Assembly: GCF_039540515.1 (NCBI RefSeq)
Contig: NZ_BAABFA010000010.1
Span: 248,001-312,000 of the forward strand
Reading direction: 5' to 3'
From: Nemorincola caseinilytica
GTDB taxonomy: Bacteria > Bacteroidota > Bacteroidia > Chitinophagales > Chitinophagaceae
Length of the DNA: 64,000 nucleotides
A program made the translations under genes and the position numbers. The notes under the pieces are model-generated. The model was not told the DNA's origin and did not search any database. It saw only the letters and a list, made by a program, of their open reading frames with translations. Positions 9,741 through 17,837 of the stretch are shown here, piece after piece (positions within the stretch are counted from its first letter, which is position 1; every line of letters starts with the position of its first letter).

Positions 9741-9977
9741 CTATTCATCCATCTGCTGGCGGCGCCGGCTAAGCCAGTATAATGTGAAGAACACCAGCAA
9801 CAGTATAATGTAATTGACGACCACGAATGCCAGGTATATCTTACCCGCCGCTGCGCTGGCAAAGGGTATGCCGCGCAGGTGCGTGAACCGCCACATGAAC
9901 AGCAGGCTCAGCGGCAGTGCGAATACCAGGCAATTGACCAGCACACGGCGGTTGAAGAATTCTTTGAGGAGGGGCAT
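9741..9977 (-). CDS. Small membrane protein, unknown
   Basis: A 78-aa protein with two predicted membrane helices (about 13-30 and 47-69) separated by a short loop, and a basic C-terminus (SRRRQQMDE). No family is recognised. It is convergent with the epimerase gene and lies just beyond the stop of the S24 repressor on the same strand, so it could be read through from the repressor promoter. Confidence 0.6.
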   Translation of the reverse strand: MPLLKEFFNRRVLVNCLVFALPLSLLFMWRFTHLRGIPFASAAAGKIYLAFVVVNYIILLLVFFTLYWLSRRRQQMDE

Positions 9978-10011
9978 ATCTCAAATATAGATCAACAGGA
10001 GAAGAACGGTA

Positions 10012-10830
10012 TCACTTTCCCATCTTCCGTTTCATTTCCTCTATGTCCATTTCCATATTGGCGAGGCGCTCGTATACTTCGGCAGGTTCGCTGAAGTCGC
10101 TGCTTATCTTCATTCGGCCATACCATACTTCCTTTATATCGGCAGGGTCTATCTCTACCGTGGGGAAATCGTGGCGGTGTACAATGGTATCGGATTTCAG
10201 GTATAGTTTGCCGCGCTGGCTCAGCCTGTTCACCAGGCGCTTTACGGCCACGCCGCCGCTATGTACTATCACATATACTCGGTTGTCGCGTATGTCTTCC
10301 AGTTTTTCCACCCATTCACCTATTATGCGGTCGCCATGCAGTATGTTGGGAGCCATAGACGGGCCATCCACTTCGAACATGCGATAGGTGGCATTGCTGA
10401 GGCCCGGCAGCCGGAAGGTAGGCAGGCTCTCCATGAACTCGGCATCGCCATAGCCCAGCAGGTAACCTGCACGGGCCTTTACCGGTACATATATGATGTT
10501 GTCATTGCCCTCGTTGTCTACAGTGACCACGCGGGGCATACTGCTGTATATGGCGGGTGGCGGTGCGGCGAATGCGCCACGCAGAGCCTTGTCCTTCTCG
10601 TCGCTTTTTTTGTCATCCCTTTCACCGGATTCCATGTTGTTTGACAAAAGGTCGTCGAGCGACACGCCAAAATACTTGGCAAAGGCATGTAGGGTCACCA
10701 CATTGGGCTCGCTGATGCCAGCCTCGTAATTGGCTATGGTGGTACGGCCTATACCCATGTCGGAGCTAAGCGTGCCCTGCGTTTTGCCCATTTTCTTGCG
10801 CAGGTATTTCAGGTTGTTGGCTAAGTGCAT
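10012..10830 (-). CDS. XRE-family repressor with S24 (LexA-like) peptidase domain
   Basis: A CI/LexA-like transcriptional repressor of 272 aa. The N-terminal helix-turn-helix (about 5-60: LKYLRKKMGKTQGTLSSDMGIGRTTIANYEAG) is followed by a linker and a C-terminal S24 domain. That domain has the serine motif VDGPSMAPNILHGD (Ser about residue 158) and a downstream lysine in VAVKRLVN, the Ser-Lys dyad needed for RecA-stimulated self-cleavage. It is divergent from a DnaA-domain protein, with a perfect palindrome covering both promoter regions, the arrangement expected of a lysogeny or SOS switch. It may be a phage remnant or a host regulator. Confidence 0.88.
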   Translation of the reverse strand: MHLANNLKYLRKKMGKTQGTLSSDMGIGRTTIANYEAGISEPNVVTLHAFAKYFGVSLDDLLSNNMESGERDDKKSDEKDKALRGAFAAPPPAIYSSMPRVVTVDNEGNDNIIYVPVKARAGYLLGYGDAEFMESLPTFRLPGLSNATYRMFEVDGPSMAPNILHGDRIIGEWVEKLEDIRDNRVYVIVHSGGVAVKRLVNRLSQRGKLYLKSDTIVHRHDFPTVEIDPADIKEVWYGRMKISSDFSEPAEVYERLANMEMDIEEMKRKMGK

Positions 10831-10834
10831 GGCA

Positions 10835-10894
10835 CAAAAATAAAATTATTTTTCCAAAAAATTTGGATTTGTCAAAATAATTGGAATATCTTTG
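10835..10894. promoter_or_regulatory. Divergent promoters with palindromic operator
   Basis: Leftward: CAAAAATA (10835-10842) reads TATTTTTG on the minus strand, four bases before the repressor ATG. Rightward: TTTG (10862-10865), 21 bases, then TATCTTTG (10887-10894) upstream of the DnaA-like gene. Between them, TCCAAA-AAA-TTTGGA (10853-10867) is a perfect 6-bp inverted repeat that overlaps the rightward -33 box. This is a likely operator for the adjacent repressor. Confidence 0.6.
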
Positions 10895-11018
10895 TCTTGT
10901 TCTTTGGAAACAACGACACATCGAAGATACGAAAAATATAGTTGTGTCAAAAAAGTTGTCGGGCCGGGGAATACACAAAAAAAGAAAGATCGCTAAACAA
11001 TATAAAAAACACAGGAAT

Positions 11019-11465
11019 ATGCAATATGTAACATTATCTCCGACCAGCACCGCACAGACCATAGCAATACCGGCACCCAGCCAGGTAAATGAGGGTAAAG
11101 GAATATCGATAGCGTTCCTGCAATACCCTACCGAGACCGTAAACCGTACACCCCAGCGCATGATGCATGTGATAGCCCTGGCGCTGGACATGAATCCCGA
11201 GTGCTACCGCTGGCGCACCCGCGTACGCCACATAGTGGAGATGCGCTTCATAGCCAGCATGATGCTGCGCCAGTATTTTCCGGCCCTTACGCTGCAGCAG
11301 ATAGGCGCCCATTTTGGCGGGCAGGACCATACCTCTGTTATCAACGGCATCAGCCGGGCGCACGAACTTATTTATGTAAAGGATGCTTCCTTCCTGAAAA
11401 AATACAGCGCAGCCTCAAAGGCAGTGACAGCATGGCTGGGCCAGGATATGAAAGAACGCGCCTAG
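11019..11465 (+). CDS. Small protein with DnaA domain IV (DNA-binding) fold
   Basis: A 148-aa protein whose C-terminal half carries the DnaA box-binding signature: FPALTLQQIGAHFGGQDHTSVINGISRA, in which GGxDHTSV is the base-reading motif. It has no AAA+ ATPase domain, so it cannot act as a full initiator. It may bind DnaA boxes or phage origins, either as a replication adaptor or as a regulator. ATG 11019 was chosen because the longer frame from 10881 would begin inside the promoter element. Its position opposite an S24 repressor suggests it is repressor-controlled. Confidence 0.75.
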   Translation: MQYVTLSPTSTAQTIAIPAPSQVNEGKGISIAFLQYPTETVNRTPQRMMHVIALALDMNPECYRWRTRVRHIVEMRFIASMMLRQYFPALTLQQIGAHFGGQDHTSVINGISRAHELIYVKDASFLKKYSAASKAVTAWLGQDMKERA

Positions 11466-11480
11466 AAGATACGAACACCA

Positions 11481-11732
11481 TTGAATGACCAACTCAATAA
11501 AAGCTATATGGAACAGTATGAAACGGAAGATATGCTGATAGGCCACGAGGCGCCACGAGCGGTGCATTATACGCGTAGCCGCGAACGAGCCACCCGCCGC
11601 CAGCACAAGCACGAAATGCTGCTAACCTTCATCACTCATGTGAACACCCCACCCTCCCGAAAAAGAAAACGCAGAACAGCCCCCATAAGAACGGCAGGCA
11701 TTTTAAAGACCTTCCTTTCCCTGTTCGTATAG
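11481..11732 (+). CDS. Small basic protein, unknown
   Basis: An 83-aa frame opening with TTG 11481, or with ATG 11508 (MEQYETEDMLIG). The middle is very rich in Arg and His (TRSRERATRRQHKH, SRKRKRRT), suggesting nucleic-acid binding. It lies 15 bases after the DnaA-like gene and so would be in the same repressor-controlled unit. No family recognised; a real gene is plausible but unproven. Confidence 0.4.
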   Translation: MNDQLNKSYMEQYETEDMLIGHEAPRAVHYTRSRERATRRQHKHEMLLTFITHVNTPPSRKRKRRTAPIRTAGILKTFLSLFV

Positions 11733-11845
11733 CCTCTTTGTTCTATCATATACCCTGCTGCCTGTACCTGTTGGTATGGGTGGCAGGGTTCTTTTTTGTG
11801 GGTTAGGCGGCGTTATTCTCCTATCTTTAAAAAAATATACATGCC

Positions 11846-12297
11846 GTGCACGAAAACCCTACCGCCAATATAGAAATAGGTATAGATGTAAAGAGCACCT
11901 TGCTGGATATAGCCCGCTGGCTGGTGTTGCTGGCTATAATATGCATCATACTTTTTGTGGGTGCGGCCATAGTATTGGGTATAGCAGGCGGTGTATCTAT
12001 CACAGAGATAGGTGCGCCCGATGATGATGGCATTTCACTAGGTATGGCCATAGTGTTCGTTTCCATGGCTGTGCTGAGTGCGGGGCTTGGTATATACCCC
12101 GTTGTTGCGCTGATAAAATGCAGCACATGCATAAAAGAAGCCATAGACACCAATGACGGGACACAATTTCACCAGGCCATGGTATACATGCGCAACATGT
12201 TCAGGTATATGGTAATCGTCTTGTGGTGACCGTGATATTTTATGCGGGCATGGCATTTGTCTTTGTAATGTACAGGGATATAGCTGCGATGCTGTAA
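11846..12297 (+). pseudogene. Membrane protein (DUF5362-like), apparently frameshifted near its end
   Basis: From GTG 11846 the frame runs 127 aa with two clear membrane helices (about 20-50 and 65-90) and a cytoplasmic-looking segment KCSTCIKEAIDTNDGTQFHQAMVYMRNMFRYMVIV, then stops at 12227-12229. The neighbouring frame continues without a break as LVVTVIFYAGMAFVFVMYRDIAAML to a TAA at 12295-12297, which supplies the expected last helix. The two pieces join by a one-base shift near 12220. Either the gene has a recent frameshift, or the read has a base error, or the short form is the real one. The family call is tentative. Confidence 0.5.
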
Positions 12298-12475
12298 TAG
12301 AATGTAGCAGAAGAACACCCATTAACATTTTGTTATCATCGCGAGCTATCAACGATGTGTATGGTAGTGGTCTATCCTTATATGGCCGAACAGATGGGCT
12401 GAATGCATTACACATCATTTTTACAAAAATGTCAAACAGTATTATGACGTAAATGCCTAATTATCAACAAAATAA

Positions 12476-12506
12476 TTTGGCAGTACCAAAAAAAGGTATA
12501 GATTTG
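12476..12506 (+). promoter_or_regulatory. Complete Bacteroidota promoter
   Basis: TTTG (12476-12479), 19 bases, TAGATTTG (12499-12506): both boxes match consensus with ideal spacing. The ATG of the next small gene is only five bases beyond the -7 box, so the transcript probably begins at or within a base or two of the start codon. Confidence 0.7.
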
Positions 12507-12511
12507 TATCA

Positions 12512-12628
12512 ATGAACATTAAATACACAGAAAGGCTTATCAACGACAAAGATGTGACCACTTATATATTAGTGGCATTTGTTGTTCTTACTGTAGTAGT
12601 AGGTTCGCTGAAGATCCTCTTCTTTTAA
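12512..12628 (+). CDS. 38-aa single-pass membrane peptide
   Basis: ATG 12512 to TAA 12628 encodes 38 residues: a charged N-terminus (MNIKYTERLINDKDVTTY) and one hydrophobic helix (YILVAFVVLTVVVGSLKILFF). It is supported by a full consensus promoter placed directly in front, by its clean composition, and by its separation from the convergent protease gene. Function unknown. Small single-pass peptides often modulate membrane complexes, but nothing here says which. Confidence 0.55.
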   Translation: MNIKYTERLINDKDVTTYILVAFVVLTVVVGSLKILFF

Positions 12629-12653
12629 CCGTTACTTCCTGCTACGGTACGCA

Positions 12654-14339
12654 TTATTTCCCGGCTTTCAACAAGGCATTATACTCTGCAGGCGTGCTTA
12701 TGATAGCTATAGCTTTCGCAAGTTCTTTATCGTATTGCATGGTCTGCGCCATACGGCCGCGGGTGTAGTAGTAGCGCGATGCTATCTCGCTTTCAAGCAC
12801 ATGCCTAACCTGTTCTTTGTGTTTCAGCAGGTCTTGCTTCTTATCATGCGAGAGCTTGTTCCTCAGCGCTTCGAACTCTGCCTTTACATTGTCGTAGTAC
12901 TTTTCCTGTACCGCGATCTTCTTCAGAGAGTCCAACTGCGATTCGGTCTCTGTCTTGTATGAAAAGTCCTTGTTCTCTACCCATTTTGCAAAATCGTTGA
13001 ACTCGGCCTCGGTAAGGGAGAATTTGGTGGGATCGCTTATGGTCTTGTGTTTGGATGCATATAGCGTAGCATAGTCGAAGATATAGTTCTTGCTGTAGAG
13101 TGTTACGGCAACAAGGCTCATAGGATCGTCCTTCACGGTGACATCGGGTGTTACACCGCCACCGCTCTGCACTTTGCGGCCACCTTTTGTTGTGAAGGTC
13201 TTTTTCAGCGAGTCGGCTATCACACTCACACTGCCATCGGCATTGCGGTGCGTATAGTCGAGCGCCTGTATGCAGCGGCCGCTGGGTGTGTAGTAACGAG
13301 CCACAGTGAGCTTGAGGTGCGACCGGAAGCCTACAGGGCGTGTTACCTGTACCAGGCCTTTACCGTATGAGCGCTCGCCTATTATGACACCACGGTCCAG
13401 ATCTTGCACCGAACCAGCGACTATCTCTGATGCCGATGCCGAAGACCTGTTGACCAGCACTGCCAGTGGCAGGTCTTTGTTCCATGCAGGCATGGCGGTC
13501 TTATACTCCTTATCCATCTCGGACTTCTTATAGCGCGTGACCAGTACAGACCGGCCTTTATCCATAAAGATATTGCAGGTCATTATGGCTTCGTCCAGCA
13601 GGCCACCGGGATTGTTGCGCAGGTCCAGTACCAGGCCTTTGAGCTCGGGCTGTACTTTTTGCAGGCTATCGTAGGCATCGCGCACGAGCCTGCCGCACTG
13701 CTGGGTGAACTGTGTGAGGCGCACATAGGCAATATTGCCCTGCGGCCCTACAAGGCCCGCATATGGCACACTGGATATCTCTATCTCACCACGGGTGATG
13801 ATGCGCTCTGAGGTCTCCTGCGTATAGGCATCCTTTACCTTCATGCGCAATTGCGTGCCTGCAGACCCCTTGAGCAGTACGCCCAGGTCGTCTACGTTCT
13901 TTCCCTTCAGCGACTGGCCGTCTATAGATTCTATAAGATCGCCGGGGTGCAGGCCTGCCAGCTGTGCAGGACTGTTCTCGTACACATCGGCTATGTATAT
14001 CTCGTCGCCTTTACGCTGCATATTGGCGCCTATGCCGCCATACTTGCCGGTGGTCATGAATTCGTACTCTTCTATATCGGCCTCGGTGATGAAGTTGGTA
14101 TAAGGGTCAAGGTCCATAAGCATGGCATCTACGCCGCTTTTCACCAGCTTGCCGGGCTCTATAGGGTCTACATAGAAAGAGTTCAGTTCTTTGAAGATGT
14201 TAGTATAGATATCGAGGTTCTTGGAGATCTCGAAGAGAGGGTCGGCGGTACGCGCCTGTATGAAGAAGAATGCCGTACCAGACAACAGCGCACCGGCAAG
14301 AAAGCCCCTGGCGCTGAATATCTTTTTCTGTCGTTGCAT
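12654..14339 (-). CDS. C-terminal processing peptidase, S41 family
   Basis: A 561-aa periplasmic or membrane-tethered tail-specific protease. An N-terminal signal anchor (about 12-28) precedes the S41 N-terminal helices (FKELNSFYVDPIEPGKLVKSGVDAMLMDLDPYTNF). A PDZ domain follows (about 95-185, GGIGANMQRKGDEIYIADV... GLHPGDLIESIDG). The protease core has the catalytic Ser in LVNRSSASASEIVAG (about residue 305) and the Lys in GERSYGKGLVQ (about 330). A helical C-terminal extension (about 430-561) is present, as in many Bacteroidota homologues. It probably matures or degrades envelope proteins. Confidence 0.9.
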   Translation of the reverse strand: MQRQKKIFSARGFLAGALLSGTAFFFIQARTADPLFEISKNLDIYTNIFKELNSFYVDPIEPGKLVKSGVDAMLMDLDPYTNFITEADIEEYEFMTTGKYGGIGANMQRKGDEIYIADVYENSPAQLAGLHPGDLIESIDGQSLKGKNVDDLGVLLKGSAGTQLRMKVKDAYTQETSERIITRGEIEISSVPYAGLVGPQGNIAYVRLTQFTQQCGRLVRDAYDSLQKVQPELKGLVLDLRNNPGGLLDEAIMTCNIFMDKGRSVLVTRYKKSEMDKEYKTAMPAWNKDLPLAVLVNRSSASASEIVAGSVQDLDRGVIIGERSYGKGLVQVTRPVGFRSHLKLTVARYYTPSGRCIQALDYTHRNADGSVSVIADSLKKTFTTKGGRKVQSGGGVTPDVTVKDDPMSLVAVTLYSKNYIFDYATLYASKHKTISDPTKFSLTEAEFNDFAKWVENKDFSYKTETESQLDSLKKIAVQEKYYDNVKAEFEALRNKLSHDKKQDLLKHKEQVRHVLESEIASRYYYTRGRMAQTMQYDKELAKAIAIISTPAEYNALLKAGK

Positions 14340-14489
14340 AGATACACTTTGTAGCGGTACGAATTTACGCTATTTCGCAACGAAAGGGCAATAATAAATA
14401 GGCACACGATGGACGGAATGTTGTTATAATAATGGTAATTTGTGTCGCGAAACCCGGGTATTGGCATAACGCTTGTATCCCATATGCTT

Positions 14490-15140
14490 ATGAAGATGTA
14501 CCGTATAGTGATACCGGCATATTGCGCGCTGCTGAGCGTGGGGAAGGCTTTTGCCCAGAAGCCATTTACAGAGGGTACCATAGTGTATCATGTAGAGCTG
14601 ACCTCTGCAGATAACAGGCTGTTCAAGGGGACATACATATTCTCGTTCAAGAACGGGCAGATACGCAAAGAACTAAGGCTGGACAATGGGTATTCTGACG
14701 TGACACTTATAAATGCCAACCGCAACACCATATACTCGCTGCAGGAAGGAGATGGCCGGAAATTTGCCATACAACTGAGTATGGATGATATGCTGAACAA
14801 GCAGAGAAAATTCAAGGGGTATGTGCTGGCCGGAGAGGCGAAACAACCCCAGGCGATGGCCGGGCAAAACGTGTATAAGGGTACTGTAGTATATAGCGAC
14901 AGCTCTATGACCGAGATACTATATAGCAAAGACTGGCGCCCCGAAGTGCCCTATACCTGGAACCGTTTCCCAGATGCACAGTTCGTGCCGCTGCGTTTTG
15001 CGTACAAGGAAGACAATGGCATCAGCATGGTGTTCACTGCCGACAAGATGGAACTTAGCCCCGTCGTCACTTCGATATTCAATGTACCGAAGGACTATAA
15101 AATGATATCGTACGACGAATACAAGCAGCTAAGTAAATAA
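14490..15140 (+). CDS. Secreted beta-rich protein (GLPGLI-like), unknown
   Basis: A 216-aa exported protein. A signal peptide (MKMYRIVIPAYCALLSVGKAFA) is followed by a domain starting FTEGTIVYHVELTS, with alternating hydrophobic strands, and ending in VVTSIFNVPKDYKMISYDEYKQL. The opening 'EGTIxYxV' and the closing 'FxVPKDYKxIS' are typical of Bacteroidota outer-envelope proteins of the GLPGLI/DUF4412 kind. ATGs at 14484, 14490 and 14496 compete; the middle one gives a normal signal peptide. Its stop overlaps the next ATG by one base, so the two genes are translationally coupled. Confidence 0.6.
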   Translation: MKMYRIVIPAYCALLSVGKAFAQKPFTEGTIVYHVELTSADNRLFKGTYIFSFKNGQIRKELRLDNGYSDVTLINANRNTIYSLQEGDGRKFAIQLSMDDMLNKQRKFKGYVLAGEAKQPQAMAGQNVYKGTVVYSDSSMTEILYSKDWRPEVPYTWNRFPDAQFVPLRFAYKEDNGISMVFTADKMELSPVVTSIFNVPKDYKMISYDEYKQLSK

Positions 15141-15844
15141 TGGCCTTACAGCAAATGCACCGCCATATACCCCGTTATTACATACAGGCCTTGTTGTGTG
15201 TTATCTGCATCCTTTGTGCGCATACTGTGTATGCCCAAGGTACACCCGCCGACCTGAGAGTACTGGAAGAACATAAGAATGCCAGTGGCGACTTGGTGCG
15301 CACCATTCAATATACCGAGAACGGCAAGCGTATAGTGGAAACACGCGTGATACGCCCTATAGCCAAGCTGAACATACCCATAAAGCCCGATACGCTGGAC
15401 CAGCAGCAGATGATGCTGGTGATAAATAAGACCCGCGCTGTGCTGGATGTGTACTACCGCCGCACAAAGGTGCGCTCATACAAGGTGGTCTTTGGCCCCA
15501 AGCCGCAGGAGAATAAAGTGATGAAGGGCGACCGACGCACACCCGAAGGGTGGTTCCTGGTAGAGAACAAACATGCCAGCGCCCGGTACAACAAGTTCAT
15601 GCAGCTGGATTACCCGAACGACTCATCGCGCGCGCGGTTCAATATGCTGAAGGCAAAAGGCCTAATACCGCAGAATGCCGAGATAGGCGGCGATGTGGGT
15701 ATACATGGCGTGTGGAAGGGCGGCGACGACATGATAGAGATGGGCGTAGGCTGGACCGATGGCTGCATAGCCCTGAAGAACAAGGATATGGACGAGCTAT
15801 ACAGCCTTGTGGGTATAGGTGTGCGTGTACTGGTACGCAAATAG
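15140..15844 (+). CDS. L,D-transpeptidase (YkuD family)
   Basis: A 234-aa exported enzyme that forms 3-3 cross-links in murein or attaches proteins to it. A signal peptide ends near residue 33 (TVYAQ). The YkuD domain (about 90-234) contains MLVINKTRAVLDVYY at its start, the histidine motif GIHGVWKGG and the catalytic cysteine in GWTDGCIALKNKDMDELY. It is coupled to the upstream secreted protein through a TAATG junction, suggesting joint envelope work. Confidence 0.88.
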   Translation: MALQQMHRHIPRYYIQALLCVICILCAHTVYAQGTPADLRVLEEHKNASGDLVRTIQYTENGKRIVETRVIRPIAKLNIPIKPDTLDQQQMMLVINKTRAVLDVYYRRTKVRSYKVVFGPKPQENKVMKGDRRTPEGWFLVENKHASARYNKFMQLDYPNDSSRARFNMLKAKGLIPQNAEIGGDVGIHGVWKGGDDMIEMGVGWTDGCIALKNKDMDELYSLVGIGVRVLVRK

Positions 15845-15912
15845 CCCCCAGCAAGGCGACCACCGGCAAGCGGTCAGTTTTTTCACTAAATTCGCACACA
15901 AATCAGAACAGA

Positions 15913-16623
15913 ATGAACAAAGTAGTGGCAGGCGCAGATGTAGCCGTGCAGGACATACCATCGGGCGCTACCCTGATGCTGGGTGGCTTCGGCCTGTGCG
16001 GCATACCGGAGAACTGTATAGCTGCGCTGGTAAAAAAAGGCGTGAAGGACCTTACCTGCATATCGAATAATGCAGGCGTAGATAATTTTGGCATAGGCCT
16101 GCTGCTGCAGCAGAAGCAGGTGCGGAAAATGATCTCTTCGTATGTAGGCGAAAATGCCGAGTTCGAACGCCAACTGCTGAGCGGCGAGCTGGAGGTAGAA
16201 CTGATACCACAGGGCACACTGGCCACGCGCTGCATGGCGAGCGGCTACGGTATGCCCGCAGTGTACCTGCTGGCAGGTGTGGGCACCGAGGTGGCAGAGG
16301 GGAAGGAGGTGCGCGAATTCAACGGGAAGAAATACCTGCTGGAACATGCGTTCGACTCTGACTTCGCTATAGTGAAGGCCTGGAAGGGCGATACACAGGG
16401 CAACCTCATATTCAAGGATACGGCACGCAACTTTAACCCCATGATGGCCATGGCCGGAAAGATAACCATAGCCGAGGTGGAAGAACTGGTACCCGCAGGC
16501 GAGCTGGACCCGAACCATATACATGTGCCGGGTATCTACGTCCATCGCATCTTTCAGGGTTCTGACTACGAAAAGCGTATAGAGCAGCGTACTGTGAGAA
16601 AAAGGGGTAATGCGGTAATGTGA
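15913..16623 (+). CDS. scoA: 3-oxoacid CoA-transferase subunit A
   Basis: Alpha subunit (236 aa) of succinyl-CoA:3-oxoacid CoA-transferase, which activates acetoacetate for ketone-body use. Family text: MNKVVAGADVAVQDIPSGATLMLGGFGLCGIPE, CISNNAGVDNFGIGLLLQ, YVGENAEFERQ and, at the end, EVEELVPAGELDPNHIHVPGIYVHRI. The final residues (RKRGNAVM) are encoded by the first half of a word repeat, so the natural C-terminus has probably been replaced. The B subunit gene follows after an intervening four-helix-bundle gene, an unusual break in a normally contiguous pair. Confidence 0.92.
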   Translation: MNKVVAGADVAVQDIPSGATLMLGGFGLCGIPENCIAALVKKGVKDLTCISNNAGVDNFGIGLLLQQKQVRKMISSYVGENAEFERQLLSGELEVELIPQGTLATRCMASGYGMPAVYLLAGVGTEVAEGKEVREFNGKKYLLEHAFDSDFAIVKAWKGDTQGNLIFKDTARNFNPMMAMAGKITIAEVEELVPAGELDPNHIHVPGIYVHRIFQGSDYEKRIEQRTVRKRGNAVM

Positions 16624-16640
16624 GAAATGCGACAATGTGG
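16607..16640 (+). repeat. Left inverted word repeat around the four-helix-bundle gene
   Basis: Four loose copies of an 8-9 base word (GTAATGCG, GTAATGTG, AGAAATGCG, ACAATGTGG). The element matches the reverse complement of 17066-17099 at 27 of 34 positions and runs across the scoA stop codon. Confidence 0.7.
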
Positions 16641-16672
16641 TTCTACTGGATCTAAAATACAAGAGCTAAGCG

Positions 16673-17029
16673 ATGCAAAAATTCATGCAGAACCCATTGG
16701 TGAAACATGCTGTAGAGTTCTCACTTATGGTCATAAAATATGTAGAACTACTGGAAGCGAATAGAAAGTTCGTTATCGCAAATCAAGTTCTTAAAAGTGC
16801 CACAGCTATCGGTGCAAATATCATGGAGGCGCAAAGTGCAGAGAGCAAAGCGGATTTTATACATAAACTGAAAATAGCAGACAAGGAAGCATATGAAACA
16901 ATGTACTGGTTCTATCTGTGTGAACAAAGTGAACAATATTGTTTTGACAGATCATTGTCTGTAAAACTGGATGAAGTGATGAGATTGTTGAACGCAATAA
17001 TTTTGTCTGCAAAAAGAAACAATAACTAA
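16673..17029 (+). CDS. Four-helix-bundle protein (23S rRNA intervening-sequence protein family)
   Basis: A 118-aa all-helical protein of the S23/IVP family (TIGR02436-like). Visible text: LVKHAVEFSLMVIKYVELLE, VIANQVLKSATAIGANIMEAQSAESKADFIHKLKIADKEAYETMYWFYLC and DEVMRLLNAIILSAKR. Relatives occur inside 23S rRNA insertions and, as Avd, in diversity-generating retroelements; the free-standing versions have no known function. It is more AT-rich than its neighbours, splits the scoA-scoB pair, and is bounded by inverted word repeats, so it looks inserted. ATG at 16685 (MQNPLVKH) is an alternative start. Confidence 0.85.
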   Translation: MQKFMQNPLVKHAVEFSLMVIKYVELLEANRKFVIANQVLKSATAIGANIMEAQSAESKADFIHKLKIADKEAYETMYWFYLCEQSEQYCFDRSLSVKLDEVMRLLNAIILSAKRNNN

Positions 17030-17065
17030 ATAATTATAGAGATAGCGTCTTTGACCAACTGGCAA

Positions 17066-17099
17066 GCGCATTATCGCATTTTACACATTATCGCATTAT
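17066..17099 (-). repeat. Right inverted word repeat around the four-helix-bundle gene
   Basis: GCGCATTATC, GCATTTTACA, CATTATC, GCATTAT: an 8-9 base word array ending seven bases before the scoB ATG. It is an imperfect inverted copy (27/34) of 16607-16640. Confidence 0.7.
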
Positions 17100-17105
17100 T
17101 ATAAT

Positions 17106-17762
17106 ATGTCACTGAACAAAGAACAAATAGCCCAGCGTATAGCACAGGAACTGCAGGATGGTTATTACGTTAACCTGGGTATAGGAATTCCTACGCTCGT
17201 AGCCAACTACATACCTGCGGGTGTGAACGTAGTATTGCAAAGCGAGAACGGCCTGCTGGGTATGGGTCCGTTCCCATGGGAGGGAGAGGAAGATGCAGAC
17301 CTCATAAATGCCGGCAAGCAGACCATCACTACCCTGCCGGGGTCGGCATTCTTTGACAGCGCGATGAGCTTTGGTATGATACGCGCCGGCAAGGTAGACC
17401 TGACCGTACTGGGCGCTATGGAAGTGGCCGACAATGGCGACATAGCCAACTGGAAGATACCCAACAAAATGGTGAAGGGTATGGGCGGCGCTATGGACCT
17501 GGTGGCCGCGGCCAAGAACATAATAGTGGCCATGCAGCATACTAACCCCAAGGGAGAAAGCAAGCTGCTGCCCAAATGCTCGCTACCGCTTACAGGTGTA
17601 GGCTGTGTGAAGAAGGTAGTGTCTGACCTAGGTGTGTTCGATATAACGCCCGATGGTTTCTGCTGCATAGAGTATGCACCGGGTGTGACCATAGATGAGA
17701 TAAAGGCTAAGACCGCAGGCCGCCTGACCATAGCGGATGATGTAAAGGAAATGACCTTTTAA
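17106..17762 (+). CDS. scoB: 3-oxoacid CoA-transferase subunit B
   Basis: Beta subunit (218 aa) of the same CoA-transferase. It carries the catalytic glutamate in the SENGLLGMGP motif (VVLQSENGLLGMGPFP), the loop FFDSAMSFGMIRAGKVDLTVLGAMEVADNGDIANWKIP, and the C-terminal 'CIEYAPGVTIDEIKAKTAG'. With scoA it converts acetoacetate and succinyl-CoA to acetoacetyl-CoA. Transcription must cross the inserted four-helix-bundle gene unless the insert carries its own promoter. A strong terminator follows. Confidence 0.93.
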   Translation: MSLNKEQIAQRIAQELQDGYYVNLGIGIPTLVANYIPAGVNVVLQSENGLLGMGPFPWEGEEDADLINAGKQTITTLPGSAFFDSAMSFGMIRAGKVDLTVLGAMEVADNGDIANWKIPNKMVKGMGGAMDLVAAAKNIIVAMQHTNPKGESKLLPKCSLPLTGVGCVKKVVSDLGVFDITPDGFCCIEYAPGVTIDEIKAKTAGRLTIADDVKEMTF

Positions 17763-17785
17763 GAAAAGCTAACAATATATAGTAC

Positions 17786-17818
17786 AAGATAAGGGGGGCG
17801 TAATGCCCCTCTTATCTT
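17786..17818 (+). terminator. Terminator after scoB
   Basis: Stem of 14 pairs (AAGATAAGGGGGGC with GCCCCTCTTATCTT, one G-T) around the loop GTAAT. The U-run after it is short. Confidence 0.7.
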
Positions 17819-17837
17819 TGATAAGGCTGTATGGATA

